DNA from: Burkholderia cenocepacia
GTDB lineage: Bacteria; Pseudomonadota; Gammaproteobacteria; Burkholderiales; Burkholderiaceae
Reading direction: 5' to 3'
DNA: 64,000 nt
Assembly (NCBI RefSeq): GCF_900446215.1
Contig: NZ_UAQZ01000013.1
Location: forward strand, 62,001-126,000
Shown one piece after another: positions 7,637-16,565 of the stretch (the stretch's first letter is position 1; each line of letters begins with the position of its first letter). The notes under the pieces were generated by a model. That model had not been told where the DNA came from. It saw only the letters and a program-made list of their open reading frames with translations, and ran no database searches. The position numbers and the translations under genes are program-made.

Positions 7637-8965
7637 ATGTCCACTCATCACGCTCAGGCCCTGTCGTCCGCCGCCGGCGACGCGAACGCGTCGCTGAACC
7701 GGCTGCTGTTCCGCAAACTCATGCCGCTGCTGATCGCCGCGTATGTGATCAGCTTTCTCGACCGCACCAACATCGCGTTCGCCAAACACTCGATGGGCGT
7801 CGATCTCGGCATCTCATCGGCCGCGTACGGACTCGGCGCGGGGTTGTTTTTCCTGACCTACGCGCTCTTCGAGATCCCGAGCAACCTGATCATGCATCGC
7901 GTCGGCGCACGCTTCTGGATCACGCGGATCATGATCACGTGGGGCGCGCTGTCGGTCGCGATGGCGTTCGTCAGCGGCGAAACGTCGTTCTACGTGATGC
8001 GCCTGCTGCTCGGCGTGGCCGAAGCCGGCCTGTTTCCCGGCGTGATGCTGTATCTGACGTACTGGTTCGGCCGCGAGGAACGTGCGCGCGCCACCGGCTA
8101 TTTCCTGCTCGGCGTGTGCATCGCCAACATCGTCGGCGGGCCGCTGGCCGGCGCGCTGATCGAGCTCGACGGCACGCTCGGCTTCCACGGCTGGCAATGG
8201 TTGTTCGTCGTCGAAGGCATTCCGGCGATCCTGCTCGCGTTCGTCGTATGGATGCGATTGCCGGACCGGCCGAGCGCCGCGCCGTGGCTCGCTCCGGAAA
8301 CCGGTCGTGCGCTCGAGCACAAGCTGGCCGCCGAACAGGACGCGGGCATCGCCGCGCACGGCGGCCATGCGTTCGGCGCCGCGCTGCGCGATCCGCAGAT
8401 CTGGCTCGCGATCTTCGTGTACTTCTGCCACCAGTTGACCATCTACACGGTGATCTTTTTCCTGCCGGGCATCATCGGTGCGTCGGGGCGCCTCTCGCCG
8501 TTCGCGGTCGGGTTGCTGACTTCGCTGCCGTGGCTCGCCGCCGCGCTCGGGGCCGGCACGCTGCCGCGCTTCGCCCGTGAATCGCGTCATTCGCGCCGCA
8601 TGCTGTGCGCGGGGCTGGTGGTCATGGCGGCCGGGATGGTCGGCGCCGCGCATGCGTCGCCGTTGGCGGGGCTGCTCTGCGTGTGCGTGGCGGCGTCGAT
8701 GTTCTTCGTCGTCCAGTCGATCGTGTTCACGTTTCCGGCGTCGCGGCTGGCGGGCAGCGCGCTGGCCGGCGGGCTCGGGCTCGTGAATACGTGCGGGTTG
8801 CTCGGCGGCTTCGTCGGGCCGACCGTCGTCGGCGCGATCGAACAGGCGACCGGCAATGCAAAGAACGGGTTGACGCTGCTCGCGGCCGCGCTCGTGATCG
8901 CAGCGTTCGCGAGCCTCGCATTGCGGCACGGGCACGAGCGCGCCGACGTGCGGTCGCGCGGCTGA
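7637..8965 (+). CDS. MFS transporter, anion:cation symporter type
   Basis: A 442-residue inner-membrane transporter with about 12 hydrophobic segments. N-terminal features of the ACS family are FLDRTNIAFAKHSM and EIPSNLIMHRVGARFWITR. The start at 7637 was chosen because CGGAG (7624-7628) precedes it and the protein then begins shortly before the first helix; the open frame extends upstream to 7454 in poor-quality sequence. It is the last gene of the GntR-SDR-BKACE operon, 223 bases after the BKACE stop. It probably imports the carboxylate that the enzymes degrade. Confidence 0.9.
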   Translation: MSTHHAQALSSAAGDANASLNRLLFRKLMPLLIAAYVISFLDRTNIAFAKHSMGVDLGISSAAYGLGAGLFFLTYALFEIPSNLIMHRVGARFWITRIMITWGALSVAMAFVSGETSFYVMRLLLGVAEAGLFPGVMLYLTYWFGREERARATGYFLLGVCIANIVGGPLAGALIELDGTLGFHGWQWLFVVEGIPAILLAFVVWMRLPDRPSAAPWLAPETGRALEHKLAAEQDAGIAAHGGHAFGAALRDPQIWLAIFVYFCHQLTIYTVIFFLPGIIGASGRLSPFAVGLLTSLPWLAAALGAGTLPRFARESRHSRRMLCAGLVVMAAGMVGAAHASPLAGLLCVCVAASMFFVVQSIVFTFPASRLAGSALAGGLGLVNTCGLLGGFVGPTVVGAIEQATGNAKNGLTLLAAALVIAAFASLALRHGHERADVRSRG

Positions 8966-9029
8966 AGGCAGGCTGAAAAAATCCAGCGGACAGGATGCGG
9001 GCCTCGCGCCCGCCTCTCGTCTCACTTCG

Positions 9030-10352
9030 TCAGAACAGATACATCCCGGCGACGAACACCACGCCCGAGAACAGCAGGGTCGTCACGCAGTACCCCATGA
9101 TGTCGCGTACGCCGAGCCCCGCGATCGCCAGCGCGGGCAGCGCCCAGAACGGCTGCGCCATGTTGGTCCACGCCTCGCCGTACGCGATCGCCATGGCCGC
9201 CTTGCCGAGATCGGCGCCGAGCGCCTGCGCGGCCGGCATCACGAACGGCCCCTGCACGACCCAGTGGCCACCGCCCGACGGCACCGCGAAATTGATCACG
9301 GCCGAGCTCAGGAATGCGAGCAGCGGGAACGTGTGCACGTTCGCGATATCGACGAACCACTTCGTGATCACGCCCGCGAGCCCCGAGTGATCCATCAGTG
9401 CCTGGATGCCGGCGTAGAACGGGAACTGGATCATGATCCCGGACGCGCCGCGCGCCGCGCCGGCCACCGCGCGTGCATAGGCCATCGGCGTCCGGTGCAG
9501 CAGGATGCCGGCCGCGAGGAACGCGAGGTTCACCGTGTCGATGTCGAGCGCGAAGCCCTTCTGCGCGAAACGCAGCACGAGGAACGCCGCGCACAGCGCC
9601 GCGACGAGCATCGACAGCACGCGGCTCTCCTCCATCCGCTCCGCGAACGTCGCGTCGGGCCCGAGCTTGCGCTCGACGCTCGGCGGCTCGGCGAGCAGCG
9701 CCGGATCGACGCTGACGACGTCGCCCGGCTTCGGCATCATCATTCGAGCGAGAAACGGCAGCATCACGATCAGCCCGATCGTGACGAACGCGTTGTAGCC
9801 GGTGAAGATCGTGTCGGACACCGGAATCAGGCCGATGGTCTTTTCCATCGGATTGCCTTTCGTCGCCGCGACGAGCGGGATCGAACCCGACAGCCCGCCG
9901 TGCCAGCTCAGGAAGCCCATGTAGGCGGACGCGACGAGCAGCCGGTAGTCGCTGCCGGCCACGCGGCGCGCGACTTCGCGCGCCAGCATCGCGCCGAGCA
10001 CGAGCCCGAAGCCCCAGTTGATCGCACAGGCCAGCGCGCCGACGAACGCGACGAGCATCACGCCCTGGCCGGGCGTGCGCGCGGTGCTCGCGAGCGCGAC
10101 GAGCAGGCGCCGCACGGGCGGCGAACTCGCCAGCGCGTGGCCGGTGACGAGGATCATGACCATCTGCATCGAGAACGCGAGCAGGTTCCAGAAGCCCGAA
10201 CCCCACATCGTCGTGAGTTGCACGGGTGTGTTCGGCGTGAGGCCGAACGCGAGCGCGAACGTGACGATCGTCAGCAGGATCGCGAAAATCAACGGGTCGG
10301 GCAACACGCGGTGGACCACCTGCGTGAAGAAGCGGGAAATGCGCTGGATCAA
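9030..10352 (-). CDS. atoE: Short-chain fatty acid transporter, AtoE family
   Basis: A 440-residue polytopic membrane protein that resembles E. coli AtoE along its whole length. Matching segments include FWNLLAFSMQMVMILVTGHA, INWGFGLVLGAMLAREVARR and FAVPSGGGHWVVQGPFV. AtoE takes up acetoacetate or short-chain fatty acids. The TTG start at 10352 is preferred over an upstream frame to 10382: GAGGAG lies six bases before it, and the product then has the E. coli length. It is convergent with the BKACE operon, whose enzyme releases acetoacetate, so a metabolic link is possible. No atoDAB genes are adjacent. Confidence 0.92.
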   Translation of the reverse strand: MIQRISRFFTQVVHRVLPDPLIFAILLTIVTFALAFGLTPNTPVQLTTMWGSGFWNLLAFSMQMVMILVTGHALASSPPVRRLLVALASTARTPGQGVMLVAFVGALACAINWGFGLVLGAMLAREVARRVAGSDYRLLVASAYMGFLSWHGGLSGSIPLVAATKGNPMEKTIGLIPVSDTIFTGYNAFVTIGLIVMLPFLARMMMPKPGDVVSVDPALLAEPPSVERKLGPDATFAERMEESRVLSMLVAALCAAFLVLRFAQKGFALDIDTVNLAFLAAGILLHRTPMAYARAVAGAARGASGIMIQFPFYAGIQALMDHSGLAGVITKWFVDIANVHTFPLLAFLSSAVINFAVPSGGGHWVVQGPFVMPAAQALGADLGKAAMAIAYGEAWTNMAQPFWALPALAIAGLGVRDIMGYCVTTLLFSGVVFVAGMYLF

Positions 10353-10500
10353 CTTGAGCTCCTCGTTTCCTGATAGGGACATCCGCGCGTATCGTTGTTG
10401 GTTGAGGCGCGGAAACGCGCGGATTCTTGCACAGAACCGGCGGACGCGCTTCGGCGCGCAAAATCACGATCGCGTCGTGTCAGGACAGGGAAACGGGGAA

Positions 10501-10535
10501 AAACGGAGAAAGGCGGCACGATCCGCGCCGCCTTC
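10501..10535 (-). terminator. Rho-independent-like terminator after the ClC gene
   Basis: The inverted repeat AAGGCGGC (10511-10518) and GCCGCCTT (10528-10535) is followed on the minus strand by a T-rich tract (TTTCTCCGTTTTT). It lies just beyond the ClC stop and before atoE. Confidence 0.65.
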
Positions 10536-10570
10536 GAGGGTAATGGCCGCCGCGCGTCAACGCACCGTCG

Positions 10571-11896
10571 TCACTTCACTGGCTCGCTCAGCGTCGCCAC
10601 GTCCGTCACCCGCCGCTCGGCGAGCCGCTGCGCGAACCGATACGCGACGAGCGATCCCGCCACCGCCAGCAGCATCGGCACGAGGCTGTCGTGATTCGCA
10701 CGCGTGAATTCGAGCAGCAGCACGACGGCCGTGACCGGCATCTGCATCGATGCGGCGAGAAACGCGGTCGCGCCGATCAGCGCGCATCCGCCGAGCGATG
10801 CGCCGGGCCACACGGCGCTCCACAGCCCGCCGAGCACGACCCCGAGCAGCGCACCGTTCGCGAGACCCGGCGTCAGCAGCCCGCCCTCCGCGCCGGCCCG
10901 CAGGCTGCCGGCCTCGATCAGCACCTTCAGCACGAGCAGCGCCGCCGCGAGGCCGATCGTCAGCGTGCCGTCGAAACCCAGCGACGCCGGCCCCTTGCCA
11001 TTGCCGAGCAATTGCGGAAACCGCATCGACAGCACGCCGATCACCGCGAAGTTGAGCAGCGCGAACACCGGCAGCCGCCAGTCCTTCGGCGCGTTCGCCC
11101 GCGCGCGGGTGGTGAGCCGCACGAACCCGTACGCGGCGAAGCCGAACAGCGGCCCGCAGACGACCGACCATGCGACGAGCGGCGTGCTCAGCACGAACGC
11201 CGGCACCGTGTACTGGTGTTCGTTGCCGAGACCGAGCCACGCGACGATCGCCGCGATCGCGGACGTCACGACCGCCACGACCAGCGCACGCAGTTCGAAC
11301 GTGCCGAGCAGCACCTCGAGCACGAAGATCGCGCCGCCGAGCGGCACGTTGTAGACGGCCGCGAGCCCCGCGCCGGCGCCGCATGCGACCATCAGCCGGC
11401 AGTCGTCGGGCGTGAGTCCCGCCGCATGGGCAAGCCGCCCGGCGAGCAGCGAACCGATCTCGCGCGGCGCGACTTCGCGGCCGAGCGGCGAGCCGAGCGC
11501 GACGGTGACGATCTGCAGCAGCGCGTGAACCGTCGTGCTGACGAACGGCATCCGCGGATCGGCCGCGCGCACCGCGCGGCGGATGCTGACGAGCGGTCGG
11601 CCATACCGGTAAAGCGCCCACCAGCCGCCGCCAGCGACGATCCCGCAGACGACCAGGACCGCCAACCGGCGCAGCGGCTCGGCGCCGGTCACGCCATTGA
11701 GGAAGCTCTCGGCGCCGATCACGTGCGCGACGCTGTAGCCGTACGCGACGTGCTGGATCGCATGCAACAGCAACGCGAGCAGCATGCCGCCGAGCCCCGC
11801 GCCGATACCGGTCAGGACCGTGACGACGGCCACGCGCGCGAACGGGCTGGCGGTCGGCGAAGATGCCGCGGGAGCGGACGGAAGATCGAGGCGCAT
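10571..11896 (-). CDS. ClC family chloride channel/antiporter
   Basis: A 441-residue membrane protein of the ClC superfamily with about 10-12 hydrophobic helices. The most recognisable motif is GSPLGREVAPREIGS; its glutamate (E141) aligns with the gating glutamate of the usual GREGP motif (E148 in E. coli ClcA). The first selectivity motif (GSGIP) is not recognisable, so this is a divergent subfamily. AAVYNVPLGGAIFVLEVL matches the conserved segment after the gate. The ATG at 11896 has no clear Shine-Dalgarno sequence and the frame is open to 12019, so the start is uncertain. It lies downstream of the CodA-like gene on the same strand. Confidence 0.85.
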   Translation of the reverse strand: MRLDLPSAPAASSPTASPFARVAVVTVLTGIGAGLGGMLLALLLHAIQHVAYGYSVAHVIGAESFLNGVTGAEPLRRLAVLVVCGIVAGGGWWALYRYGRPLVSIRRAVRAADPRMPFVSTTVHALLQIVTVALGSPLGREVAPREIGSLLAGRLAHAAGLTPDDCRLMVACGAGAGLAAVYNVPLGGAIFVLEVLLGTFELRALVVAVVTSAIAAIVAWLGLGNEHQYTVPAFVLSTPLVAWSVVCGPLFGFAAYGFVRLTTRARANAPKDWRLPVFALLNFAVIGVLSMRFPQLLGNGKGPASLGFDGTLTIGLAAALLVLKVLIEAGSLRAGAEGGLLTPGLANGALLGVVLGGLWSAVWPGASLGGCALIGATAFLAASMQMPVTAVVLLLEFTRANHDSLVPMLLAVAGSLVAYRFAQRLAERRVTDVATLSEPVK

Positions 11897-12061
11897 AAGG
11901 TCGGCGAACGGGAGATCGAAAAGACGGCATGCAACCCGCACGCCGTCGTCAGCACCGCATCGTAGGCCTGCACCCCTTATGAGGCAAACGTATTTTTCGA
12001 ATCGACTCATGCATTTCATGAATGCACGGCGTCCGGCGGGCCGTAATGGCCCGCCTCCTCG

Positions 12062-13303
12062 TCAATCCGGATACGTGATCCGCTCCGGTTCGCGCCGCAT
12101 GATGACCTGCCCGTGGCGCATCGACAGCGTGGCCTTCGCCTGCCGGCGCACGGCTTCGTAGTCGCTGTCCGCATCCAGCACGACGAGATTCGCCGGACGT
12201 CCGACCGCGATGCCGTACCCGTCGCCGAGGTGTAGCGCCGTCGCGCTGTGGTCGGTCACGAAGTCGAGGCAGCGCTGCAGGTCCTGGTAGCCCATCATGT
12301 GGCAGATATGGAGGCCCGCGTCGAGCACACGCAGGATGTTGCCGTTGCCGAGCGGATACCACGGGTCCTTGATCGAATCCTGCCCGAAGCACACGTTGAG
12401 GCCGGCACGGTCGAGTTCCGCGACGCGCGTGACGCCGCGCCGCTTCGGAAACGTGTCGAAGCGCCCCTGCAGATGGATGCTCTCGGTCGGGCACGAGATG
12501 AAGTTCAGCCCTGCCCGTTTCAGCAGCCGGAACAGCTTCGAGCAGTACGCGTTGTCGTACGAGCCCATCGCGGTCGTATGGCTCGCGGTCACGCGTGCCC
12601 CCATGCCGCGCACGCGTGCCTCTTCCGCAAGCACTTCGAGAAAGCGCGAATGCGGATCGTCGGTCTCGTCGCAGTGCACGTCGACGAGGCAGCCCGTGCG
12701 CTCCGCGAGGTCCATCAGGAAGCGGATCGAGCTGACGCCCTGCTCCCGCGTGTTCTCGAAATGCGGAATCCCGCCAACGACGTCCGCGCCGAGTTCGATC
12801 GCCCGCTCCATCAGCGCGCGGCCGCCGTCGAACGATTCGATGCCCTCCTGCGGGAACGCGACGATTTGCAGATCGATCAGCCCGCGCGCCTCGTCCTTCA
12901 CTTCCAGCATCGCCTTCAGCGCGGCGAGCGTCGGATCGGTCACGTCGACGTGCGTGCGTACGTGCTGGATCCCGTGGTCGCGCAGCATGCCGATCGCCGC
13001 ATGCGCGCGCGTTTTGGTGTCCTCGTGCGTGATTGTCGCCTTGCGCTCGGCCCAGCGCTCGATGCCCTCGAACAGCGTGCCGCTCATGTTCCACGCGGGC
13101 TCGCCGGCCGTCAGCACGGCATCGAGGTGGATATGCGGCTCGACGAGCGGCGGAATCGCGAGACGGCCGCCGCCGTCGATATGGTCCGGGTTCGTCGACG
13201 CAATCGGCGCGGCTTGCGCGTCGATGCGCGCGATCTTGCCGGCATCGATGCCGATCGTGAACAGGCCGTCGCGGCCGCGCAGGCGTACGTTGAACAGGTT
13301 CAT
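12062..13303 (-). CDS. CodA-family amidohydrolase (cytosine/isocytosine/creatinine deaminase-like)
   Basis: A 413-residue metal-dependent deaminase. Long stretches match E. coli cytosine deaminase: VEPHIHLDAVLTAGEP (metal HxH), SGTLFEGIERWAERKA, VRTHVDVTDPTLAALKAML, IVAFPQEGIES (substrate glutamine), VDVHCDE (metal His, catalytic Glu) and HLQGRFDTFPKRRGVTRV. It differs in the active-site lid: E. coli has GHDDVFDPWYP and this protein has GQDSIKDPWYP. The metal aspartate is kept but the next aspartate (D314 in E. coli) is serine. That change affects substrate choice, so the substrate may be isocytosine, creatinine or another cyclic amidine. The start at 13303 aligns with the family N-terminus and has an upstream GAGG. 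No permease is adjacent. Confidence 0.9.
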   Translation of the reverse strand: MNLFNVRLRGRDGLFTIGIDAGKIARIDAQAAPIASTNPDHIDGGGRLAIPPLVEPHIHLDAVLTAGEPAWNMSGTLFEGIERWAERKATITHEDTKTRAHAAIGMLRDHGIQHVRTHVDVTDPTLAALKAMLEVKDEARGLIDLQIVAFPQEGIESFDGGRALMERAIELGADVVGGIPHFENTREQGVSSIRFLMDLAERTGCLVDVHCDETDDPHSRFLEVLAEEARVRGMGARVTASHTTAMGSYDNAYCSKLFRLLKRAGLNFISCPTESIHLQGRFDTFPKRRGVTRVAELDRAGLNVCFGQDSIKDPWYPLGNGNILRVLDAGLHICHMMGYQDLQRCLDFVTDHSATALHLGDGYGIAVGRPANLVVLDADSDYEAVRRQAKATLSMRHGQVIMRREPERITYPD

Positions 13304-13643
13304 GGGGAGGCCTCTTGTCGTGCATGCGTGAACACGGCCGCGCGATCTGCGTCGACGACCGTGCGGTCCGGGCAATCAGTATGGAGGAAAAGCGGCGACG
13401 CGCGCACCTGCCGCGCATGTTGCATCGACACGACAACCGGGCTGCGCGGGACGGCAGCCGCATGCCGGCCGTCACGCAGGAACGGCCGGCCCGACGCGCG
13501 CGCGACGCCGCGTGTCAGTTTTGTGAAGGACTCTTGCCGGATCAGGAACAGTGCGCTCGCGGCCCCAAGGCCCTTGCGCGTGCGGCGCATTCCTATACTT
13601 GCGCCGAACTTTGGTTTCCAGTCCCACACGCAGGAGCTTCCCG
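13304..13643. other. 340-base gene-free region upstream of the porin
   Basis: This holds the divergent promoters of the CodA-like gene and the porin. A possible -10 element TATACT is at 13594-13599, 45 bases before the porin start. I see no convincing -35 at the standard spacing, no small gene and no repeat. Confidence 0.5.
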
Positions 13644-14786
13644 ATGAAAAAAACCCTGATCGCCGGTGCGTGCGCCGCCACCCTGTTCGCGCCGCTCGCC
13701 CACGCGCAAAGCTCGGTCACGCTGTACGGCCTGATCGACGCCGGCATCGCCTATACCAACAACGTGAACGGCGCGTCGCAGTGGCGCATGGCGACCGGCA
13801 CGATCAACGGCAGCCGCTTCGGCCTGCGCGGCACCGAGGATCTCGGCGGCGGCCTGAAAGCGCTGTTCGTGCTCGAAAACGGCTTCAACGTGAACAACGG
13901 CGGGCTCGGCCAGGACGGCAAGCTGTTCGGCCGCCACGCGTATGTCGGCCTGAGCCGCGCCGGCTACGGCACGCTGACGCTCGGCCGCCAGTACGACACG
14001 ATGGTCGACTTCGTCGCGCCGCTGTCCGCGACGGCCGGCGATCTCGGCGATGCGGGCTTCGCGCATCCGTTCGACAACGACAACCTGAACCACTCGCTGC
14101 GCATCAACAACGCGGTCAAGTACACGAGCGACACGATCGCGGGCTTCAAGGTCGGCGCGCTGTACGCGTTCTCCAACTCGGCGAATTTCAGCGCCAACCG
14201 CGCGTACAGCGTGGCCGCGAGCTACACGAACGGCCCGCTGAAGCTGGCCGGCGCCTACCTGCAGATGAACGGCACGAAGGGCTCGACGAGCGCGAGCCCC
14301 GGCGCGACCGATTCGGCCGAGGCGAAGAGCCTGAACCAGGGGGGCTGGTCGATCGGCTCGGACCGCATGCGCACGTACGGCGGCGGCGTCAGCTACGTAT
14401 TCGGGCCGGCGACCGTCGGCTTCGTCTACACGCGCTCGCAGTACGACAACACCGGCTCGTTCGGCTCCAGCGGCCAGATCGCGTTCAACAACTACGACGT
14501 GAACGTGCGCTATGCGGTCACGCCGGCCGTCAGCCTCGGCGCCGCCTATGTGTACACGGACGCCAGCGTGTCGAATCCCGACAGCAAGCACGGCACCGAT
14601 CCGAAGTGGCATCAGGTCGACCTGCAGGCCGTGTACAAGCTGTCGCGCCGCACCGACCTGTACGCGGAAGCGATGTTCCAGCATGCGTCCGGCCGCGGCT
14701 ACCAGGCGTTCATCAACACGTCGGGCGGCGCATCGAGCACGGCGAACCAGGTCGTCGGCACGATCGGCATGCGCACGCGCTTCTGA
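13644..14786 (+). CDS. Gram-negative general porin (OpcP/OmpC type)
   Basis: A 380-residue outer-membrane porin. A signal peptide ends near AHAQSS (about residue 21), and the mature protein starts with SVTLYGLIDAGIAYTNN, the usual Burkholderiales trimeric porin N-terminus. GSRFGLRGTEDLGGGLKALF and YVGLSRAGYGTLTLGRQYDT are the conserved early strands. The protein ends in a terminal phenylalanine (MRTRF), the beta-barrel assembly signal. AGGAG at 13632-13636 fixes the start. It stands alone and is transcribed toward the DUF4148 gene. Confidence 0.95.
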   Translation: MKKTLIAGACAATLFAPLAHAQSSVTLYGLIDAGIAYTNNVNGASQWRMATGTINGSRFGLRGTEDLGGGLKALFVLENGFNVNNGGLGQDGKLFGRHAYVGLSRAGYGTLTLGRQYDTMVDFVAPLSATAGDLGDAGFAHPFDNDNLNHSLRINNAVKYTSDTIAGFKVGALYAFSNSANFSANRAYSVAASYTNGPLKLAGAYLQMNGTKGSTSASPGATDSAEAKSLNQGGWSIGSDRMRTYGGGVSYVFGPATVGFVYTRSQYDNTGSFGSSGQIAFNNYDVNVRYAVTPAVSLGAAYVYTDASVSNPDSKHGTDPKWHQVDLQAVYKLSRRTDLYAEAMFQHASGRGYQAFINTSGGASSTANQVVGTIGMRTRF

Positions 14787-15016
14787 CCGGCAGCGCGCAA
14801 CGTCGCCCGCCTGTACCGAGCCCGTGTGCACGGCGCCCGTGTTTGCTCACGGGTCCGGCCGCGGCGGGCGACAGCGCCAATGTTGTTGCTTCTGGAACGC
14901 AGCCCTCCTGGAATCGGGGTGTTTGCGCATCGGCCCGCTGCGTAGACTGACGTCGAAGGTCGGAGCCGCGCGTCGCGCGTCGATCCGGCCACCCACCCCG
15001 TATTCAGGAGAACCTC

Positions 15017-15319
15017 GTGAAATCGCTCGTCGTTACCGCCGCCGCTGCCATCCTGCTTGCCGCACCGGCCCTGTCGTTCGCCCAGCAGGCGAAGTCGCCC
15101 GTCACGCGCGCGCAGGTGCTGCAGGAACTGATCGATCTCGAATCGGTCGGCTACAACCCGGCGCGCGGTGAAGTCGGCAACTATCCGGAGGACATCCTGG
15201 CGGCGCAGGAACGACTGCAGGCGAAGCGTCTCGCCGAGCGGAAAGCGGCGCAGGCCGCCTACGGCCCGGCCGGGGCGCCTGCAACCGAATCGGGCGCGGC
15301 GGCCAAGCCCGCGCTGTGA
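15017..15319 (+). CDS. DUF4148 domain-containing secreted protein
   Basis: A 100-residue protein. A signal peptide at about residues 1-22 ends in ALSFAQQ. Then comes the DUF4148 core with TRAQVLQELIDLESVGYNP and a helix rich in Ala, Gln and Lys; the tail is Ala/Pro-rich. This family is abundant in Burkholderia, periplasmic and of unknown function. The GTG start follows AGGAG. It is monocistronic, with a hairpin directly after the stop. Confidence 0.9.
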   Translation: MKSLVVTAAAAILLAAPALSFAQQAKSPVTRAQVLQELIDLESVGYNPARGEVGNYPEDILAAQERLQAKRLAERKAAQAAYGPAGAPATESGAAAKPAL

Positions 15320-15325
15320 TGACGT

Positions 15326-15361
15326 GCGTCGCTCGCATCGAGCATGCATGGCGAGCGACGC
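15326..15361 (+). terminator. Hairpin after the DUF4148 gene
   Basis: Perfect 11-base arms GCGTCGCTCGC and GCGAGCGACGC enclose a 14-base loop, starting six bases past the stop codon. There is no T tract, but strong GC hairpins without one often end transcription in Burkholderia. It may also serve the convergent LysR gene. Confidence 0.5.
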
Positions 15362-15429
15362 GTAGTGGATGTTTGCAGGAAACAACCCGCCGCGCGCCGA
15401 TGCGCGCACGGGGTTCAGGCGGCCTGCGC

Positions 15430-16377
15430 TCAGGCGGCCTGCGGTTCGCGGTCGATCGCGTTCAGCATCTCGACGTCGCGCGCGATCATTCCCGGCACTT
15501 GCGCACGCAACATCTCGACCCAGGTCCGCACCTTCGCATCGACGAAACGGCGCGACGGGTACAGCGCATACACGTTCATCTTCTGCAGGATATGCGCGGG
15601 CAGCACACGGACCAGCGTGCCGTCGCGCAGCGCGTCGATCGCCGAATACAGCGGCAGCATGCCGATCCCGATGCCGTCGCGGATCGCGAGCGCGAGCGAT
15701 TCGGCGGTATTGGTCTGCACCGGCCCGGCGACGTGGATCTGCTCGACGCCTTCGGGCCCTTCGAGCACCCATTCGTGCGTCGGAAACGCCGGCGTGCACA
15801 GCGTCAGGCACGCGTGCGCGGCGAGATCCTGCGGGCGGGCCGGCACGCCGTGCCGTTTCACGTAGTCGGGTGACGCACACAGAATGCTGAAGGTCGACCC
15901 GAGCAGGTGCGACACGAGTTCCGAATCGGGCAGCGACGACGCGGTGACGACGGCCATGTCGCTCGTGCCGTCGAACAGGTCGGGCATGCGCTGCGACAGC
16001 GACAGCTCGATCGACACGTCCGGGTACTGCGTGTGATAGCGCGTCAGCGCGGGCATCACGTAGTGGTGACCGACGCTCGCGAAGCTGTGCATGCGCAGCA
16101 CGCCGGCCGGGCGCTCGTGCGCGCAGCTCGCTTCTTCTTCCGCGCGGTCGACGTCGGCGAGGATCTGGCGGCAGCGCCGCAGATAGCTTTCGCCGGCCGA
16201 CGTCAGCGCGAGACGGCGGGTCGAGCGATTCATCAGACGGGTGCGCAGGCGCGCCTCCAGCTCCGACACCGCGCGCGACATCGCGCCGGTCGTCGAATTC
16301 AGCGATTGCGCGGCGGCGGTGAAGCTGCCCGTCTCGACGACGCGCGAAAACACCCGCATGTTTTGTAGGGTATCCAT
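15430..16377 (-). CDS. LysR family transcriptional regulator
   Basis: A 315-residue regulator. Its N-terminal helix-turn-helix (MDTLQNMRVFSRVVETGSF, then AAAQSLNSTTGAMSRAVSELE) is followed by a periplasmic-binding-like effector domain. It belongs to the CrgA/DmlR-like subgroup by the FSRVVETGSFTAAA start. It is divergent from a FUSC-type exporter gene, the arrangement seen for AaeR and the AaeB efflux pump, so it probably controls that exporter in response to an aromatic acid (inference). The start at 16377 follows the family N-terminus. Confidence 0.92.
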   Translation of the reverse strand: MDTLQNMRVFSRVVETGSFTAAAQSLNSTTGAMSRAVSELEARLRTRLMNRSTRRLALTSAGESYLRRCRQILADVDRAEEEASCAHERPAGVLRMHSFASVGHHYVMPALTRYHTQYPDVSIELSLSQRMPDLFDGTSDMAVVTASSLPDSELVSHLLGSTFSILCASPDYVKRHGVPARPQDLAAHACLTLCTPAFPTHEWVLEGPEGVEQIHVAGPVQTNTAESLALAIRDGIGIGMLPLYSAIDALRDGTLVRVLPAHILQKMNVYALYPSRRFVDAKVRTWVEMLRAQVPGMIARDVEMLNAIDREPQAA

Positions 16378-16433
16378 TCCTGTGAGCAACCTGTAGCGGA
16401 GCCGCCATTTTCCTCCACTGGATGCGACAGATT

Positions 16434-16450
16434 GTTACTTCGGCTGCAAC
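16434..16450. promoter_or_regulatory. Candidate LysR box between lysR and FUSC gene
   Basis: GTTACTTCGGCTGCAAC is an imperfect dyad (GTTxC...GxAAC) containing the T-N11-A core expected of LysR sites. It is placed centrally between the divergent genes. One mismatch in the arms keeps confidence low. Confidence 0.3.
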
Positions 16451-16565
16451 TATCGTTTCCCCGCAACTGCGTTAATGCGCGGGCGCCGCGCTCCTACAAT
16501 CGGCGCCTCACCAGTCGAACGGGCCGTTCGGACGCGCCGCGGCACCGCGCCGGCCCCCTCTTTTC

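Noticed and set aside
12248-14950. 900-codon open frame on the plus strand
   Set aside because: It crosses the antisense of the CodA-like gene and an alternative frame of the porin; composition is shadow-like and it has no ribosome binding site.
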